Below are positions 32,400 to 41,853 of a stretch of 64,000 nt of DNA, piece after piece. The stretch lies in assembly GCA_964621265.1 (NCBI GenBank), contig CAZULQ010000007.1, positions 1 through 64,000 of the forward strand, read 5' to 3'. The stretch's first letter is position 1, and each line of letters begins with the position of its first letter. This stretch comes from Porcipelethomonas sp964621265. GTDB taxonomy: Bacteria; Bacillota; Clostridia; Oscillospirales; Ruminococcaceae. Below the pieces are notes generated by a model. It was not told the origin of the DNA, made no database searches, and was given only the letters and a program-made list of their open reading frames with translations. The position numbers and the translations under genes were made by a program.

Positions 32400-34205
32400 G
32401 TGGAAAATAACACAAACAGAAACAACCAGGACAACAAAAAGAGATTTTTTACAAAACGAAATCAGCAGTCGGGTAACAATAAAGGCAATCAGGTTCAGGC
32501 TGTGGTGAGAAAAAATACAACCTTCAAGCCAAAGAGAGAACAGAGAAGAACCCCTGTAAGAATTATTCCGCTGGGTGGTCTTAATGAAATCGGAAAGAAC
32601 ATGACTGTTATCGAATGTTCAAATGATATGTTTGTTATCGACTGCGGACTTGCGTTCCCGGACAGTGAAATGCCGGGTGTTGATATCGTAATCCCTGACT
32701 TTTCATATATTGAAAAGAACAAGGAAAAGCTGCGAGGCGTTGTTCTGACTCATGGTCACGAGGACCATATCGGTGGTCTTGCTTATTTTCTGAAAAAATA
32801 CAATGTTCCTGTCTATGGTACTAAGCTTACACTGGGACTTGTTGAAGGAAAGCTTAAGGAGCACGGACTCAGCGGCAAGGTGAATCTTAACGTTGTTGCT
32901 CACAGAAAGACAGTCAAGATGGGCTGTATGGCGGTTGAATTTATCAGAGTGAACCACTCTATTCCTGACGCTGTCGGCATGGCTGTTCATACACCTGCAG
33001 GTGTTATTGTACACACAGGTGACTTCAAGATAGACTACAGCCCTATAAACGGTGAAATCATTGACCTTACCCGTTTCGGTGAGCTCGGAAGCCGAGGGGT
33101 TTTAGCTCTTATGGCTGACTCTACAAACGCTGAAAGACCGGGATATACCCAGTCAGAGCGTAAGGTGGGCGAGTCCTTTGAAAAGCTCTTTACACAGGCT
33201 GAGGGCAAGAGAATTATCATTGCAACCTTCTCTTCAAATATTCACCGTATCCAGCAGATTGTAAACTGCGCTGAAAAATACGGCAGAAAGGTTGCTGTAT
33301 TCGGACGCAGTATGATAAACGTTATCACAACTGCAATCGAACTCGGATATCTTGATGTTCCTAAGGGAATTATAATAGATATAGATATGATGAACAGATA
33401 TGACAGCTCTGAAATCGTTCTTATTACAACGGGAAGTCAGGGCGAGCCTATGTCTGCACTTACAAGAATGGCGATGAACGACCACAAAAAGGTTAATATC
33501 ACGCCTATGGACTTCATCATCATTTCAGCAACACCGATTCCCGGTAACGAAAAGCACGTTACAAGAGTTGTAAACGAGCTTATGAAGTCGGGTGCTGTTG
33601 TGGTTTACGAAGCTATGTATGACGTTCATGTTTCGGGACACGCATGTCAGGAGGAACTGAAGCTTATTCAGGCGCTTACAAAGCCTAAATTCTTTATTCC
33701 TGTACACGGCGAATACAAGCACCTTAAAAAGCATGGTGAGCTTGCATGTGAACTCGGAATGCCAAAGGAAAACGTTATTATCGGTGAGATAGGTAACGTT
33801 ATTGAGACAGACGGCAATAAGATGAGCATTATTTCACAGGTTCAGGCAGGAAAGGTTCTTGTTGATGGTCTTGGCGTCGGAGACGTCGGCTCCATTGTTC
33901 TTCGTGACAGAAACCATCTTGCACAGGACGGTCTTATTATCGTTGTAGTCGGTATTGAAAAGGCGAGCAACACAGTTGTTTCGGGACCTGAAATTATTTC
34001 AAGAGGCTTTGTGTATGTAAGGGAATCAGAGGAACTTATTGACAATGCACGTCATCTTCTTGCTTCAACTCTTGCAACATGCTCGATACAGGATTTCAGG
34101 GAATGGAACTCAATCAAGACAAAAATGCGTGACGCTTTGTCAGATTATATATATGAAAAAACCAAGCGCAGTCCGATGATTCTTCCTATTATTATGGAGA
34201 TGTAA
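32400..34205 (+). CDS. rnj: Ribonuclease J
   Basis: Metallo-beta-lactamase/beta-CASP RNase with endonuclease and 5'-3' exonuclease activity in mRNA decay and RNA processing. PLGGLNEIGKNM and the zinc motif THGHEDHIGG are intact, followed by the beta-CASP region (ADSTNAERPGYTQSE, HVSGHACQEELK, PVHGEYKHL). A basic, Asn/Gln-rich N-terminal extension of about 45 residues precedes the core. At 601 residues it fits the family. Starts with GTG at 32400 after GAGGT. It follows a long structured leader, which may regulate it, and is 33 bases before gdpP. Confidence 0.95.
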   Translation: MENNTNRNNQDNKKRFFTKRNQQSGNNKGNQVQAVVRKNTTFKPKREQRRTPVRIIPLGGLNEIGKNMTVIECSNDMFVIDCGLAFPDSEMPGVDIVIPDFSYIEKNKEKLRGVVLTHGHEDHIGGLAYFLKKYNVPVYGTKLTLGLVEGKLKEHGLSGKVNLNVVAHRKTVKMGCMAVEFIRVNHSIPDAVGMAVHTPAGVIVHTGDFKIDYSPINGEIIDLTRFGELGSRGVLALMADSTNAERPGYTQSERKVGESFEKLFTQAEGKRIIIATFSSNIHRIQQIVNCAEKYGRKVAVFGRSMINVITTAIELGYLDVPKGIIIDIDMMNRYDSSEIVLITTGSQGEPMSALTRMAMNDHKKVNITPMDFIIISATPIPGNEKHVTRVVNELMKSGAVVVYEAMYDVHVSGHACQEELKLIQALTKPKFFIPVHGEYKHLKKHGELACELGMPKENVIIGEIGNVIETDGNKMSIISQVQAGKVLVDGLGVGDVGSIVLRDRNHLAQDGLIIVVVGIEKASNTVVSGPEIISRGFVYVRESEELIDNARHLLASTLATCSIQDFREWNSIKTKMRDALSDYIYEKTKRSPMILPIIMEM

Positions 34206-34238
34206 CAGCGCGTCCGGTTTTCGGAGGTGAAAAATCCG

Positions 34239-36188
34239 TTGAAAAATAAAACCCCATATGCACTTGTGATTTCGGCTGTACTGCTTGTGGCGACAAGTGT
34301 TGCATCGGCGGTTATGCTTTATAAATATGATACAGCTAAATTTGCTGTGATTTCGGCATTGACGGCGATTCTTGCGGTATTTATACTTGTTCAGCTTGTA
34401 TTCTTTGAGAAAAACTCCCTTAAGTTTATAGCACGGCTTAATGAGTCGGTCGCAACGGCTGAAAATGAAGTACTTTTCAATTTTGATACGCCGTCGGTTA
34501 TAGTCGATGAAAATTTCAGAGTGCTGTGGTGTAACCGTGAGTTCAGCTCACAGCTTATTGATGAAAATCATGCTTTCGGAACAGAGCTTTACAAGCTCAT
34601 TGACATTGATATGAAGTCTCTTATGATTGACAGTCAGGTGTCAGTTCAGTTTAAGCAGCGTTCATATAAAGTAAACACAGTTATTGCGCAGAGAAGTGCA
34701 CAGAGAATTATTTTTCTCACCTTTACTGATGTAACGGAATTTGCTGAGCTTTACAGTAAATACAAGCGTACACGTCCGTCGGTTATGCTTATCGGTATTG
34801 ATAACTATGAAGATGTTCTTCAGAATTTCAGAGAGAGTGAAAAGGCTCAGGTTGCGGCGGCCATTGAAACGATGCTTGAAGATTTCATGGCACAGACAAC
34901 GGGCGTTATGAGAAAGCTCAGCAATGACAAATTCATTGCCATTATCGAGGAACAGCATCTGAATACCATTATTCAGTCTAAATTTGAAATACTTGATAAG
35001 GCAAGAAGCATAAGCATCGGCGAAAAGTCCAATATAATAACCCTTTCAATAGGCGTCGGCAGAGGCGCGGCAACGCTTGAGGAAAGTGAAAGCTTTGCAA
35101 AGCAGGCGTTTGATATGTGTCTTGGCAGAGGTGGTGACCAGGTTGCCGTTAAGACCGAAAACGGCTTTAAGTTTTTTGGCGGAGTTGCAAAGGGTGTCGA
35201 GAAAAAATCAAGGGCAAAATCAAGAATTATTTCAAATGCCATTCAGGAACTTGTACATAACAGCGATCATGTTTATGTTATGGGACACAGGTTTGCAGAC
35301 CTTGACGCAGTCGGAGCAGGTGCGGGTATTGCAGGAGCAATAAGACAGATGGGTGCGAGCGCCTATTATGTTGTTGACCCGCAGAAAAATCTTGCGGGTG
35401 AGCTTATAAACAGAATTCATAGCGAGGTTCTCGATATTCTGCTTACTCCTCAGCAGGCGATTGAATCCTTTACGGAAAACAGTCTGCTTATTATTGTAGA
35501 CACACATAATGCAAGCCTTGTTGAAAGCAAGGAGCTTTACAATATGGCGCATCACAAGGTGGTTATTGACCATCACAGAAAATCGGTTGATTTTATTGAT
35601 GACGCATTTATATTCTACCATGAGCCGTATTCATCTTCGGCATCAGAAATGGTAACTGAGATTGTGCAGTATTTTAAAAATGTTGATGCAATTCCTCAGG
35701 TTTATGCTGAGGCGCTTTTAGCAGGTATCATGCTCGACACCAAAAACTTTGTTATGAAAACAGGTGTGAGAACCTTTGAAGCGGCAGCATATCTCAGAAA
35801 AAACGGTGCTGATACTGTTATTGTAAAGGGAATGTTTGCAAGCTCATTTGAAGCATACAAGCGCAAGACTTCTCTTATTGCGTCTGCTGAGATATTTGAC
35901 CGCTGTGCGGTTGCAGTTGCAGACCCTGAAACTGAGGAAATCAGAATTGTTGCTCCTCAGGCGGCAGATGAACTGCTTGGCATCAAGGGCGTTGATGCTT
36001 CGTTTGTTATTTACAGAACGGGTGAAACTGTCAATATTTCGGCAAGGTCGCTTGGTGTTATGAATGTTCAGGTTGTTATGGAAAAACTTGGCGGAGGCGG
36101 TCATCAGACAATGGCTGCCGCACAGCTTAAAAATACTACCGAACAGGAAGCAAAGAGAATTCTTATTGAAGCTATAAATCAGGATTAG
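34239..36188 (+). CDS. gdpP: Cyclic-di-AMP phosphodiesterase GdpP
   Basis: Membrane-bound enzyme that hydrolyses c-di-AMP. Two N-terminal helices, a PAS-like domain (VIVDENFRVLWCNREFS), a degenerate GGDEF domain with LGRGGDQVAV, then DHH (GHRFADLDAVGAG, VDTHNASL, VIDHHRKSVDF) and DHHA1 (GGGGHQTMAAAQL) domains, all intact. The TTG at 34239 is chosen because GGAGG ends at 34227, which overlaps the alternative GTG at 34227. It heads the conserved gdpP-rplI-dnaB order of Firmicutes and affects cell-wall and potassium homeostasis through its nucleotide. Confidence 0.94.
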   Translation: MKNKTPYALVISAVLLVATSVASAVMLYKYDTAKFAVISALTAILAVFILVQLVFFEKNSLKFIARLNESVATAENEVLFNFDTPSVIVDENFRVLWCNREFSSQLIDENHAFGTELYKLIDIDMKSLMIDSQVSVQFKQRSYKVNTVIAQRSAQRIIFLTFTDVTEFAELYSKYKRTRPSVMLIGIDNYEDVLQNFRESEKAQVAAAIETMLEDFMAQTTGVMRKLSNDKFIAIIEEQHLNTIIQSKFEILDKARSISIGEKSNIITLSIGVGRGAATLEESESFAKQAFDMCLGRGGDQVAVKTENGFKFFGGVAKGVEKKSRAKSRIISNAIQELVHNSDHVYVMGHRFADLDAVGAGAGIAGAIRQMGASAYYVVDPQKNLAGELINRIHSEVLDILLTPQQAIESFTENSLLIIVDTHNASLVESKELYNMAHHKVVIDHHRKSVDFIDDAFIFYHEPYSSSASEMVTEIVQYFKNVDAIPQVYAEALLAGIMLDTKNFVMKTGVRTFEAAAYLRKNGADTVIVKGMFASSFEAYKRKTSLIASAEIFDRCAVAVADPETEEIRIVAPQAADELLGIKGVDASFVIYRTGETVNISARSLGVMNVQVVMEKLGGGGHQTMAAAQLKNTTEQEAKRILIEAINQD

Positions 36189-36201
36189 AAAGGACATAAA
36201 A

Positions 36202-36648
36202 ATGAAGGTTATTTTTTTACAGGATGTTAAGGGCTCTGGTAAAAAGGGCGAAATCAAGAATGTTGCAGACGGATATGCAAGAAACTTTCTTATAAACAAG
36301 GGACTTGCTGTTGAAGCAACACCTAAGAACATGAATCTGCTTGACGGTCAGAAGGCGTCAGAACAGCACAAAAAGGATGTTGAAAAGCAGAATGCCGAGG
36401 ATATAAAGGCAAAAATCAATGACCGGAAGATTGTGGCTAAGGCAAAGGCCGGTTCAAACGGCAAGCTTTTCGGTTCTGTTACAACAGGTAACATTGCAGA
36501 GCTTATTGAAAAGCAGTTTGGCTGCAAGATTGACAAGAAAAAGGTTTCACTTAAAAATGATATCAAGAATTTCGGTACTTATGAAGCAGAAATCAAGCTT
36601 TATGTCGGTGTGACAGCAAAGGTTACAGTTGACGTTGTTGAAGAATAA
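36202..36648 (+). CDS. rplI: Ribosomal protein L9
   Basis: Large-subunit protein binding 23S rRNA at the L1 stalk base. The N-terminal domain has the L9 signature MKVIFLQDVKGSGKKGEIKNV then GYARNFLINKGLA, a long connecting helix (EQHKKDVEKQNAEDIKAKI), and a C-terminal domain with KLFGSVTTGNIAELI. Normal length of 148. It is 13 bases after gdpP and in the same operon. Confidence 0.97.
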   Translation: MKVIFLQDVKGSGKKGEIKNVADGYARNFLINKGLAVEATPKNMNLLDGQKASEQHKKDVEKQNAEDIKAKINDRKIVAKAKAGSNGKLFGSVTTGNIAELIEKQFGCKIDKKKVSLKNDIKNFGTYEAEIKLYVGVTAKVTVDVVEE

Positions 36649-36655
36649 AAATGTA

Positions 36656-36679
36656 AAGGCAGTCGCATGCGACTGCCTT
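36656..36679 (+). repeat. Perfect palindrome between rplI and dnaB
   Basis: AAGGCAGTCGCA and its exact complement form a hairpin without a following T-run. It may be an mRNA processing or stability element inside the operon. Confidence 0.6.
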
Positions 36680-36704
36680 ATAGTGTTTAACGGAGAATAA
36701 TAAC

Positions 36705-38051
36705 ATGGATTATCCAGATTTTACAGACAAGGAAATGCCCTACAGCCTGGAGGCTGAGCAGACTATTTTAGGTGCAATTTTAATTGACCAGTCTGTTATT
36801 TCCAATATACTTGAAAAAATAAAGCCCGAGTGCTTTTATAATGAACAGCACAGGCAGCTTTTCAATATTATGCTCAGAATGTTTACTTCGGGTATTAAGT
36901 CTGATATCGTAACAGTACTCAATGAAGCAGTAAGAGAGCATATTTTTGAAACGGCACAGGAGGGACGAAATTATCTTGCGGCGCTCGTTAATATGGTGCC
37001 GTCGGTTGAGAACGTTGACAGCTACTGTCAGATTTGTGCTGAAAAATATTATATAAGATGTTTATCCCTTGTTGCAAGAGAGCTTCTGCATGAAATTTCG
37101 CTCGGACAGAGTTCGGCACAGGTTCTGCTTGATTCGGCAGAGCAGAAGATTTTTGATATAAGAAAGGGCCGTGATGTTCAGGGACTTGCGCCTATAAGCG
37201 ATGTTATTTTTGAGTCGTGGGACAGACTCCAGAAGATTTCAGGTCCTGACAAGGACAAGTTTCTCGGTGCAAAAACGGGCTTTACAATGCTTGATACTGT
37301 CACAACAGGTCTTAACAAGTCTGACCTTATTATTCTTGCGGCACGTCCTGGTATGGGTAAAACATCGTTTGCGCTTAACATTGCCACAAACGTTGCAAGA
37401 CGTTCTGATAAGGAAGTTGCTGTATTTTCTCTCGAAATGTCGCGTGAACAGCTTGCAACGAGAATGCTTTCAACAGAGGCACTCGTTGACTCCCATAAGC
37501 TCAGAAGTGGTCATTTGTCGGAAGATGACTGGGTAAAGCTTGCAGAAAGTGCAGATGTACTCTGCTCTCTTCCTCTTTATCTGGACGATACGCCGGGTAC
37601 AAACGTACCGCAGATTAAAGCAAAGCTGAGACGTATGAAAAATCTCGGGCTTATTGTTATTGACTATCTTCAGCTTATGGAATCGACAGTCAAATCCGAA
37701 AATCAGGTTCTGAGAATTTCTGAAATCACAAGAAACTTAAAAATTCTCGCCAAGGAAATAGATATTCCTGTTATTCTGCTGTCACAGCTCAACCGAGGCG
37801 TTGAAGGCAGACCTGACAAGCGTCCTATGCTCTCAGACCTTCGTGAATCGGGTTCAATTGAGCAGGATGCTGATATTGTTATGTTTCTTTATCGTGATGC
37901 ATACTATAATAAGGAAAGTACAGAACCGAACATTTCTGAATGTATCGTTGCAAAAAACCGTCATGGTGAAACAGGTACTATAAAGCTTGTCTGGGACGGG
38001 CAGTTTACACGCTTTTCAAATGCTGACTTTGATACTCCTGCGGAGGGCTAA
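36705..38051 (+). CDS. dnaB: Replicative DNA helicase DnaB
   Basis: Hexameric replicative helicase. N-terminal domain (PYSLEAEQTILGAIL) and RecA-type motor with Walker A ARPGMGKTSFAL, motif H2 VIDYLQLM, and the arginine-finger region SDLRESGSIEQDAD. 448 residues, normal. No intein is present in the Walker A or later motifs, sites where DnaB inteins are often found. Directly after rplI, as in many Firmicutes. Confidence 0.97.
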   Translation: MDYPDFTDKEMPYSLEAEQTILGAILIDQSVISNILEKIKPECFYNEQHRQLFNIMLRMFTSGIKSDIVTVLNEAVREHIFETAQEGRNYLAALVNMVPSVENVDSYCQICAEKYYIRCLSLVARELLHEISLGQSSAQVLLDSAEQKIFDIRKGRDVQGLAPISDVIFESWDRLQKISGPDKDKFLGAKTGFTMLDTVTTGLNKSDLIILAARPGMGKTSFALNIATNVARRSDKEVAVFSLEMSREQLATRMLSTEALVDSHKLRSGHLSEDDWVKLAESADVLCSLPLYLDDTPGTNVPQIKAKLRRMKNLGLIVIDYLQLMESTVKSENQVLRISEITRNLKILAKEIDIPVILLSQLNRGVEGRPDKRPMLSDLRESGSIEQDADIVMFLYRDAYYNKESTEPNISECIVAKNRHGETGTIKLVWDGQFTRFSNADFDTPAEG

Positions 38052-38054
38052 GCC

Positions 38055-39347
38055 TTGACAGAAAAAGTTATAAAAACGATTTTGGAGCACAGGATGCTGT
38101 CTGGCGGTGAAAAGGTTACCGTTGCACTTTCAGGCGGTGCAGACAGCGTTTGTCTTTTGCTTATGCTGAAAAGTATAGAGGAAAAATATTCTCTCAGTAT
38201 TGATGCAATTCATATAAATCATTGCATAAGAGGCGCTGAGGCCGACAGTGATGAGGAGTTTTGCAGGAACCTTTGCGATAGGCTTGGAGTTGCTTTTACA
38301 GCAATGCGGATTGATGTTCCGAAGCTTGCGGCAGAGAAAAAGCAGTCGCTTGAAGAAGCGGCAAGGGACGCCAGATACTCTGCTTTTGCAGAGCATACAA
38401 GAGGAAAGCTTCTTGCAACGGCACATACAGCGTCCGATAATGCTGAAACGGTTCTTTTTAATTTTGTCAGAGGAACAGGGCTTAAGGGGCTTTGCGGTAT
38501 TCCGCCTGTAAGGGATAATATAATCCGCCCGCTGATTGCTGTGACAAGGGAAGAGGTTGAAGCTTATCTCGATGACAGGGGACAGGATTTTGTGACTGAC
38601 TCAACAAACCTTGAAACCGAGTATTCCAGAAATAAAATCAGACATAATATAATTCCTGAAATGCTGAAAATAAACGGTGGTTTTTACAGAACGTTTTCCT
38701 CAGAACTGAAAATTTTCAGTGAGGAAAATGAGTTTATACACAATGCGGCAAAAACAGCGTATGAAAAGTGTTATGATAAGGGAGCGCTGTGTGGTCTTGA
38801 AAAATATGACGCAGTAATACGCAAGAGATGCATAGCAATGTATCTTAAGGAAAACTCACTTTCTCAGAGCTCTGAAAAAATCAACGCCGTAAATGACATT
38901 CTTGAAAGCGGCGGAAAAATAAATATAACCGCAGGGGTTTATGCTGTTTGCAGAAAAAACACTCTCACAATTGTGAAAACTCCGGCTGAATGTGAATGTG
39001 TGCCACTATCTGAGGGTGAAAATACTATTTTTTCAGAGAGAGTATTTTTTGCAGAATCAAGGAATGACAATAAAGGAACACTTGATATTGACAAGGTTAA
39101 GGGTCAGCTGTGGCTCAGAGGCAGAGTAAACGGCGACAGAATACAGCTTTCGGGTCGTAATTTCACATCATCTGTCAAAAAGCTTTTAAATGAAAATATA
39201 AGGGCTGACCTGCGCCCGTTTATACATTTTCTTGCAGACGACGAGGGTCTTGTGTATATTGAGGATATCGGAGCTGCGGACAGAGTGAAAACAGATGATA
39301 AAACTGTGAGAAGTCTTTACATCAAAGTTTCACAAAGAAAAAATTGA
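38055..39347 (+). CDS. tilS: tRNA(Ile)-lysidine synthetase
   Basis: Modifies the CAU anticodon of tRNA-Ile2 with lysine so it reads AUA. PP-loop SGGADSVCLLLML at the N-terminus, INHCIRGAEAD, ATAHTASDNAETVLFNF and RNKIRHNIIPEM are characteristic; a C-terminal domain ends at FIHFLADDEGLVYIEDIGAADR. TTG start at 38055 has GGAGG 8 bases upstream and lies 3 bases after the dnaB stop. The hpt gene often found between tilS and ftsH is absent here. Confidence 0.94.
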   Translation: MTEKVIKTILEHRMLSGGEKVTVALSGGADSVCLLLMLKSIEEKYSLSIDAIHINHCIRGAEADSDEEFCRNLCDRLGVAFTAMRIDVPKLAAEKKQSLEEAARDARYSAFAEHTRGKLLATAHTASDNAETVLFNFVRGTGLKGLCGIPPVRDNIIRPLIAVTREEVEAYLDDRGQDFVTDSTNLETEYSRNKIRHNIIPEMLKINGGFYRTFSSELKIFSEENEFIHNAAKTAYEKCYDKGALCGLEKYDAVIRKRCIAMYLKENSLSQSSEKINAVNDILESGGKINITAGVYAVCRKNTLTIVKTPAECECVPLSEGENTIFSERVFFAESRNDNKGTLDIDKVKGQLWLRGRVNGDRIQLSGRNFTSSVKKLLNENIRADLRPFIHFLADDEGLVYIEDIGAADRVKTDDKTVRSLYIKVSQRKN

Positions 39348-39372
39348 CTTTAATGTAAATTTAAGCTATAAT
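39344..39372 (+). promoter_or_regulatory. Promoter of ftsH
   Basis: TTGACT and TATAAT, 17 bases apart. The -35 box begins inside the tilS stop codon. A small GCGC hairpin lies in the leader. Confidence 0.75.
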
Positions 39373-39469
39373 AGAAGTGGCGCATTTGCGCACAGGGTTA
39401 TTATTTATGATACTTTAAGTACGATAATTGTACAAAAATTCAAAGAAAAAGAAATGGAGTGAGAAGCTA

Positions 39470-41398
39470 TTGTCACCTAAAAGAAACAGAGGTATTGCGG
39501 CTTATGTTGCAATAGCTGCAATTCTGATTATTGCGTTCATGTTTGTTTTTCCGAATCTTTTCAGTTCGGGTGAATCAAAAAGCTATTCTGATGTAATCAA
39601 GTATTTCGATGAGTATAAGGTTAATTCCTATACACTCGACCTCGGAACAGGCGAGCTTACTTATACACTTAAGGATGATGAGAAAAAGTACAGCTATGAA
39701 GTTCCGAATGTAAATGTGTTCCTCGCAGATACTGAGGATTACAGAACTGAATACAACAAAAAGAATGCTGACGCACCGGTAAATCAGGATTATATCAAGA
39801 TTACTGATAATTCATGGCTTGTCTCAATGATTCCGACAATTCTTATGCTTGTGCTTGGAATTGCGCTGTTTGTTTTCATGATGAAGCAGACTGGCGGCGG
39901 CGGAAAGTATAATTCATTCGGCAAGGCAAATATAAAAAATCAGCCAAGCAACGGCAAGAAGGTTACATTCAAGGACGTTGCAGGCGCTGATGAAGAAAAG
40001 CATGAGATGGAGGAAATTGTTGACTTCCTCAAAAATCCTAAGAAATACGAGGAAATCGGCGCAAGAATTCCTAAGGGCGTACTGCTTTTAGGCCCTCCTG
40101 GTACAGGTAAGACTCTCCTTGCAAAGGCTGTTGCGGGCGAGGCAGGTTGTCCGTTCTTCCCGATTTCGGGTTCAGACTTCGTTGAGATGTTTGTAGGTGT
40201 CGGTGCTTCAAGAGTGCGTGACCTTTTTGAACAGGCAAAGAAAAACGCTCCTGCAATTATCTTTATCGACGAAATTGACGCAGTCGGCAGACACAGAGGC
40301 GCAGGCTTAGGCGGCGGTCACGACGAACGTGAACAGACTCTCAACCAGCTTCTCGTTGAAATGGACGGCTTTACAGGTAACGAAAGCGTTATTGTCATTG
40401 CGGCGACTAACAGACGCGATATCTTAGACCCAGCACTTCTCAGACCGGGTCGTTTCGACAGACAGATTGTTGTAGGTCAGCCTGATATCAAGGGCAGAGA
40501 GGAAATTCTGAAGGTACACACAAGAAACAAGCCTTTAGCTCCTGACGTAAACCTCAAAAACATTGCGAAAACTACTGTCGGCTTTACTGGTGCCGACCTT
40601 GAAAACCTTGTAAACGAGGCTTCGCTTTTAGCCGCAAGAGCCAACAGAAAGGCTATTACAAAGGAAGATATCGAGGAAGCTACAATCAAGGTTATTGCAG
40701 GTCCTGAAAAGAAATCAAGAGTTGTTACAGAGCGTGAAAAGCGCCTTACTTCATATCACGAGGCAGGTCATGCGGTCTGCACATACTATTGTCCTACACA
40801 GGATAAGGTACACCAGGTTTCGATTATTCCGAGAGGCATGGCAGGCGGCTTTACAATGTCGCTTCCTGAGCATGACAAGTCTTATGTAAGCAAGACTGAA
40901 ATGAAGGAAAATATCGTGACACTTCTTGGCGGACGTGTTGCAGAAAAGCTTATTCTTGATGATATTTCAACAGGTGCTTCAAATGATATTGAGCGTGCAA
41001 CAGCGATTGCAAGAAATATGGTTACGAAGTACGGCTTCAGCGACAAGCTTGGACCTATCGTTTATGGCAACGACCAGAGTGAAGTATTCCTCGGACGTGA
41101 TATCGGCAGTTCGAAAAACTATTCAGAAACAGTTGCGGCGGAAATTGACGAAGAAATGCGCAGTATCATTGATGAGGGCTATAAGCGTTCACAGCAGCTT
41201 CTTGAAGAGCATATGGACCAGTTACATCTGCTTGCAAAGTATCTCATGAAGTATGAAAAGATTGATGATGCTGACTTTGAAAAGCTTATGAAGGGCGAAA
41301 TGGACGAAAGCGTATTCGCTGACGACGCGCCTGAGGAAGTAAAGACAGAGACAGAAAATACAGATACTGAATCTGCAACAGAAGAAAGTAATGAATAA
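39470..41398 (+). CDS. ftsH: ATP-dependent zinc metalloprotease FtsH
   Basis: Membrane AAA+ protease for quality control of membrane and regulatory proteins. Two membrane helices (about residues 8-28 and 115-135) flank an extracytoplasmic domain, followed by AAA with GPPGTGKT, IFIDEIDAVG, SRH region ATNRRDILDPALLRPGRFDR, and the M41 protease motif HEAGH. An acidic tail rich in Glu and Thr ends the protein. TTG at 39470 is preferred, as GGAGTGAG is 6 bases upstream; the frame extends to 39428 but lacks a site. Confidence 0.96.
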   Translation: MSPKRNRGIAAYVAIAAILIIAFMFVFPNLFSSGESKSYSDVIKYFDEYKVNSYTLDLGTGELTYTLKDDEKKYSYEVPNVNVFLADTEDYRTEYNKKNADAPVNQDYIKITDNSWLVSMIPTILMLVLGIALFVFMMKQTGGGGKYNSFGKANIKNQPSNGKKVTFKDVAGADEEKHEMEEIVDFLKNPKKYEEIGARIPKGVLLLGPPGTGKTLLAKAVAGEAGCPFFPISGSDFVEMFVGVGASRVRDLFEQAKKNAPAIIFIDEIDAVGRHRGAGLGGGHDEREQTLNQLLVEMDGFTGNESVIVIAATNRRDILDPALLRPGRFDRQIVVGQPDIKGREEILKVHTRNKPLAPDVNLKNIAKTTVGFTGADLENLVNEASLLAARANRKAITKEDIEEATIKVIAGPEKKSRVVTEREKRLTSYHEAGHAVCTYYCPTQDKVHQVSIIPRGMAGGFTMSLPEHDKSYVSKTEMKENIVTLLGGRVAEKLILDDISTGASNDIERATAIARNMVTKYGFSDKLGPIVYGNDQSEVFLGRDIGSSKNYSETVAAEIDEEMRSIIDEGYKRSQQLLEEHMDQLHLLAKYLMKYEKIDDADFEKLMKGEMDESVFADDAPEEVKTETENTDTESATEESNE

Positions 41399-41402
41399 AC
41401 TT

Positions 41403-41445
41403 AAAAGCCACTTTTGATATTAATGTCAAAAGTGGCTTTTGCTTG
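41403..41445 (+). terminator. Terminator of ftsH
   Basis: A 15-bp stem (AAAAGCCACTTTTGA with its complement, 41403-41417 and 41426-41440) begins 4 bases after the stop codon. Confidence 0.85.
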
Positions 41446-41450
41446 TGTTG

Positions 41451-41479
41451 TTGACTTTATATTATTTGTTTGTTATAAT
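41451..41479 (+). promoter_or_regulatory. Promoter of the DUF3795 gene
   Basis: TTGACT and TATAAT with a 17-base spacer; GGAGGAGG ribosome site follows before the ATG at 41522. Confidence 0.8.
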
Positions 41480-41521
41480 TTTCTTGTTGGGAAATGAGAA
41501 TTTGGAGGAGGTAAATATAAT

Positions 41522-41776
41522 ATGGCAAATTACAGTATTTGTGGAATTGATTGTGATTCTTGCAAATTTAAAACAGAGCAAAATTGTACAGGATGTCATG
41601 TGCATAAAGGACGTCCATTTTGGGGTATATGTGATCTTTATGCATGTGCTGCAAGTAAAGATCTTCCTCATTGTGGGAAATGTAGTGATTTTCCATGTCA
41701 AAAATTAATAGAGGCACACAAGGGAGAAAACCCTGATGGTAATGGTATTGAAATAGAAAATCTGAGAAAACTGTAA
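41522..41776 (+). CDS. Small cysteine-rich DUF3795 protein
   Basis: 84 residues with nine Cys in paired motifs: CGIDCDSC, CTGC, CDLYAC, CGKCSDFPC. This pattern is that of DUF3795, likely a metal (zinc or iron-sulfur) binding protein; function is unknown. Base composition is more AT-rich and codon choice differs from neighbours (many ATT/TGT/AAA codons), hinting at recent acquisition. Own promoter and ribosome site. Confidence 0.85.
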   Translation: MANYSICGIDCDSCKFKTEQNCTGCHVHKGRPFWGICDLYACAASKDLPHCGKCSDFPCQKLIEAHKGENPDGNGIEIENLRKL

Positions 41777-41799
41777 ATTCCAACCCAATTTATCACAAA

Positions 41800-41845
41800 A
41801 CAACAAACTCCTGAGAAGAAATCAAATCTTCTTCGGAGTTATTTA
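41800..41845 (-). terminator. Terminator of folC
   Basis: Imperfect stem around AACTCC..GAAGAAGA and TCTTCTC..GGAGTT (about 41806-41840), followed on the minus strand by TTTGTTGTTTTG. Confidence 0.6.
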
Positions 41846-41853
41846 TTACAACT

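Noticed and set aside
36656..36679. Palindrome between rplI and dnaB as a terminator
   Set aside because: No T-run follows and the gene order is a conserved operon; more likely a processing or stability element.
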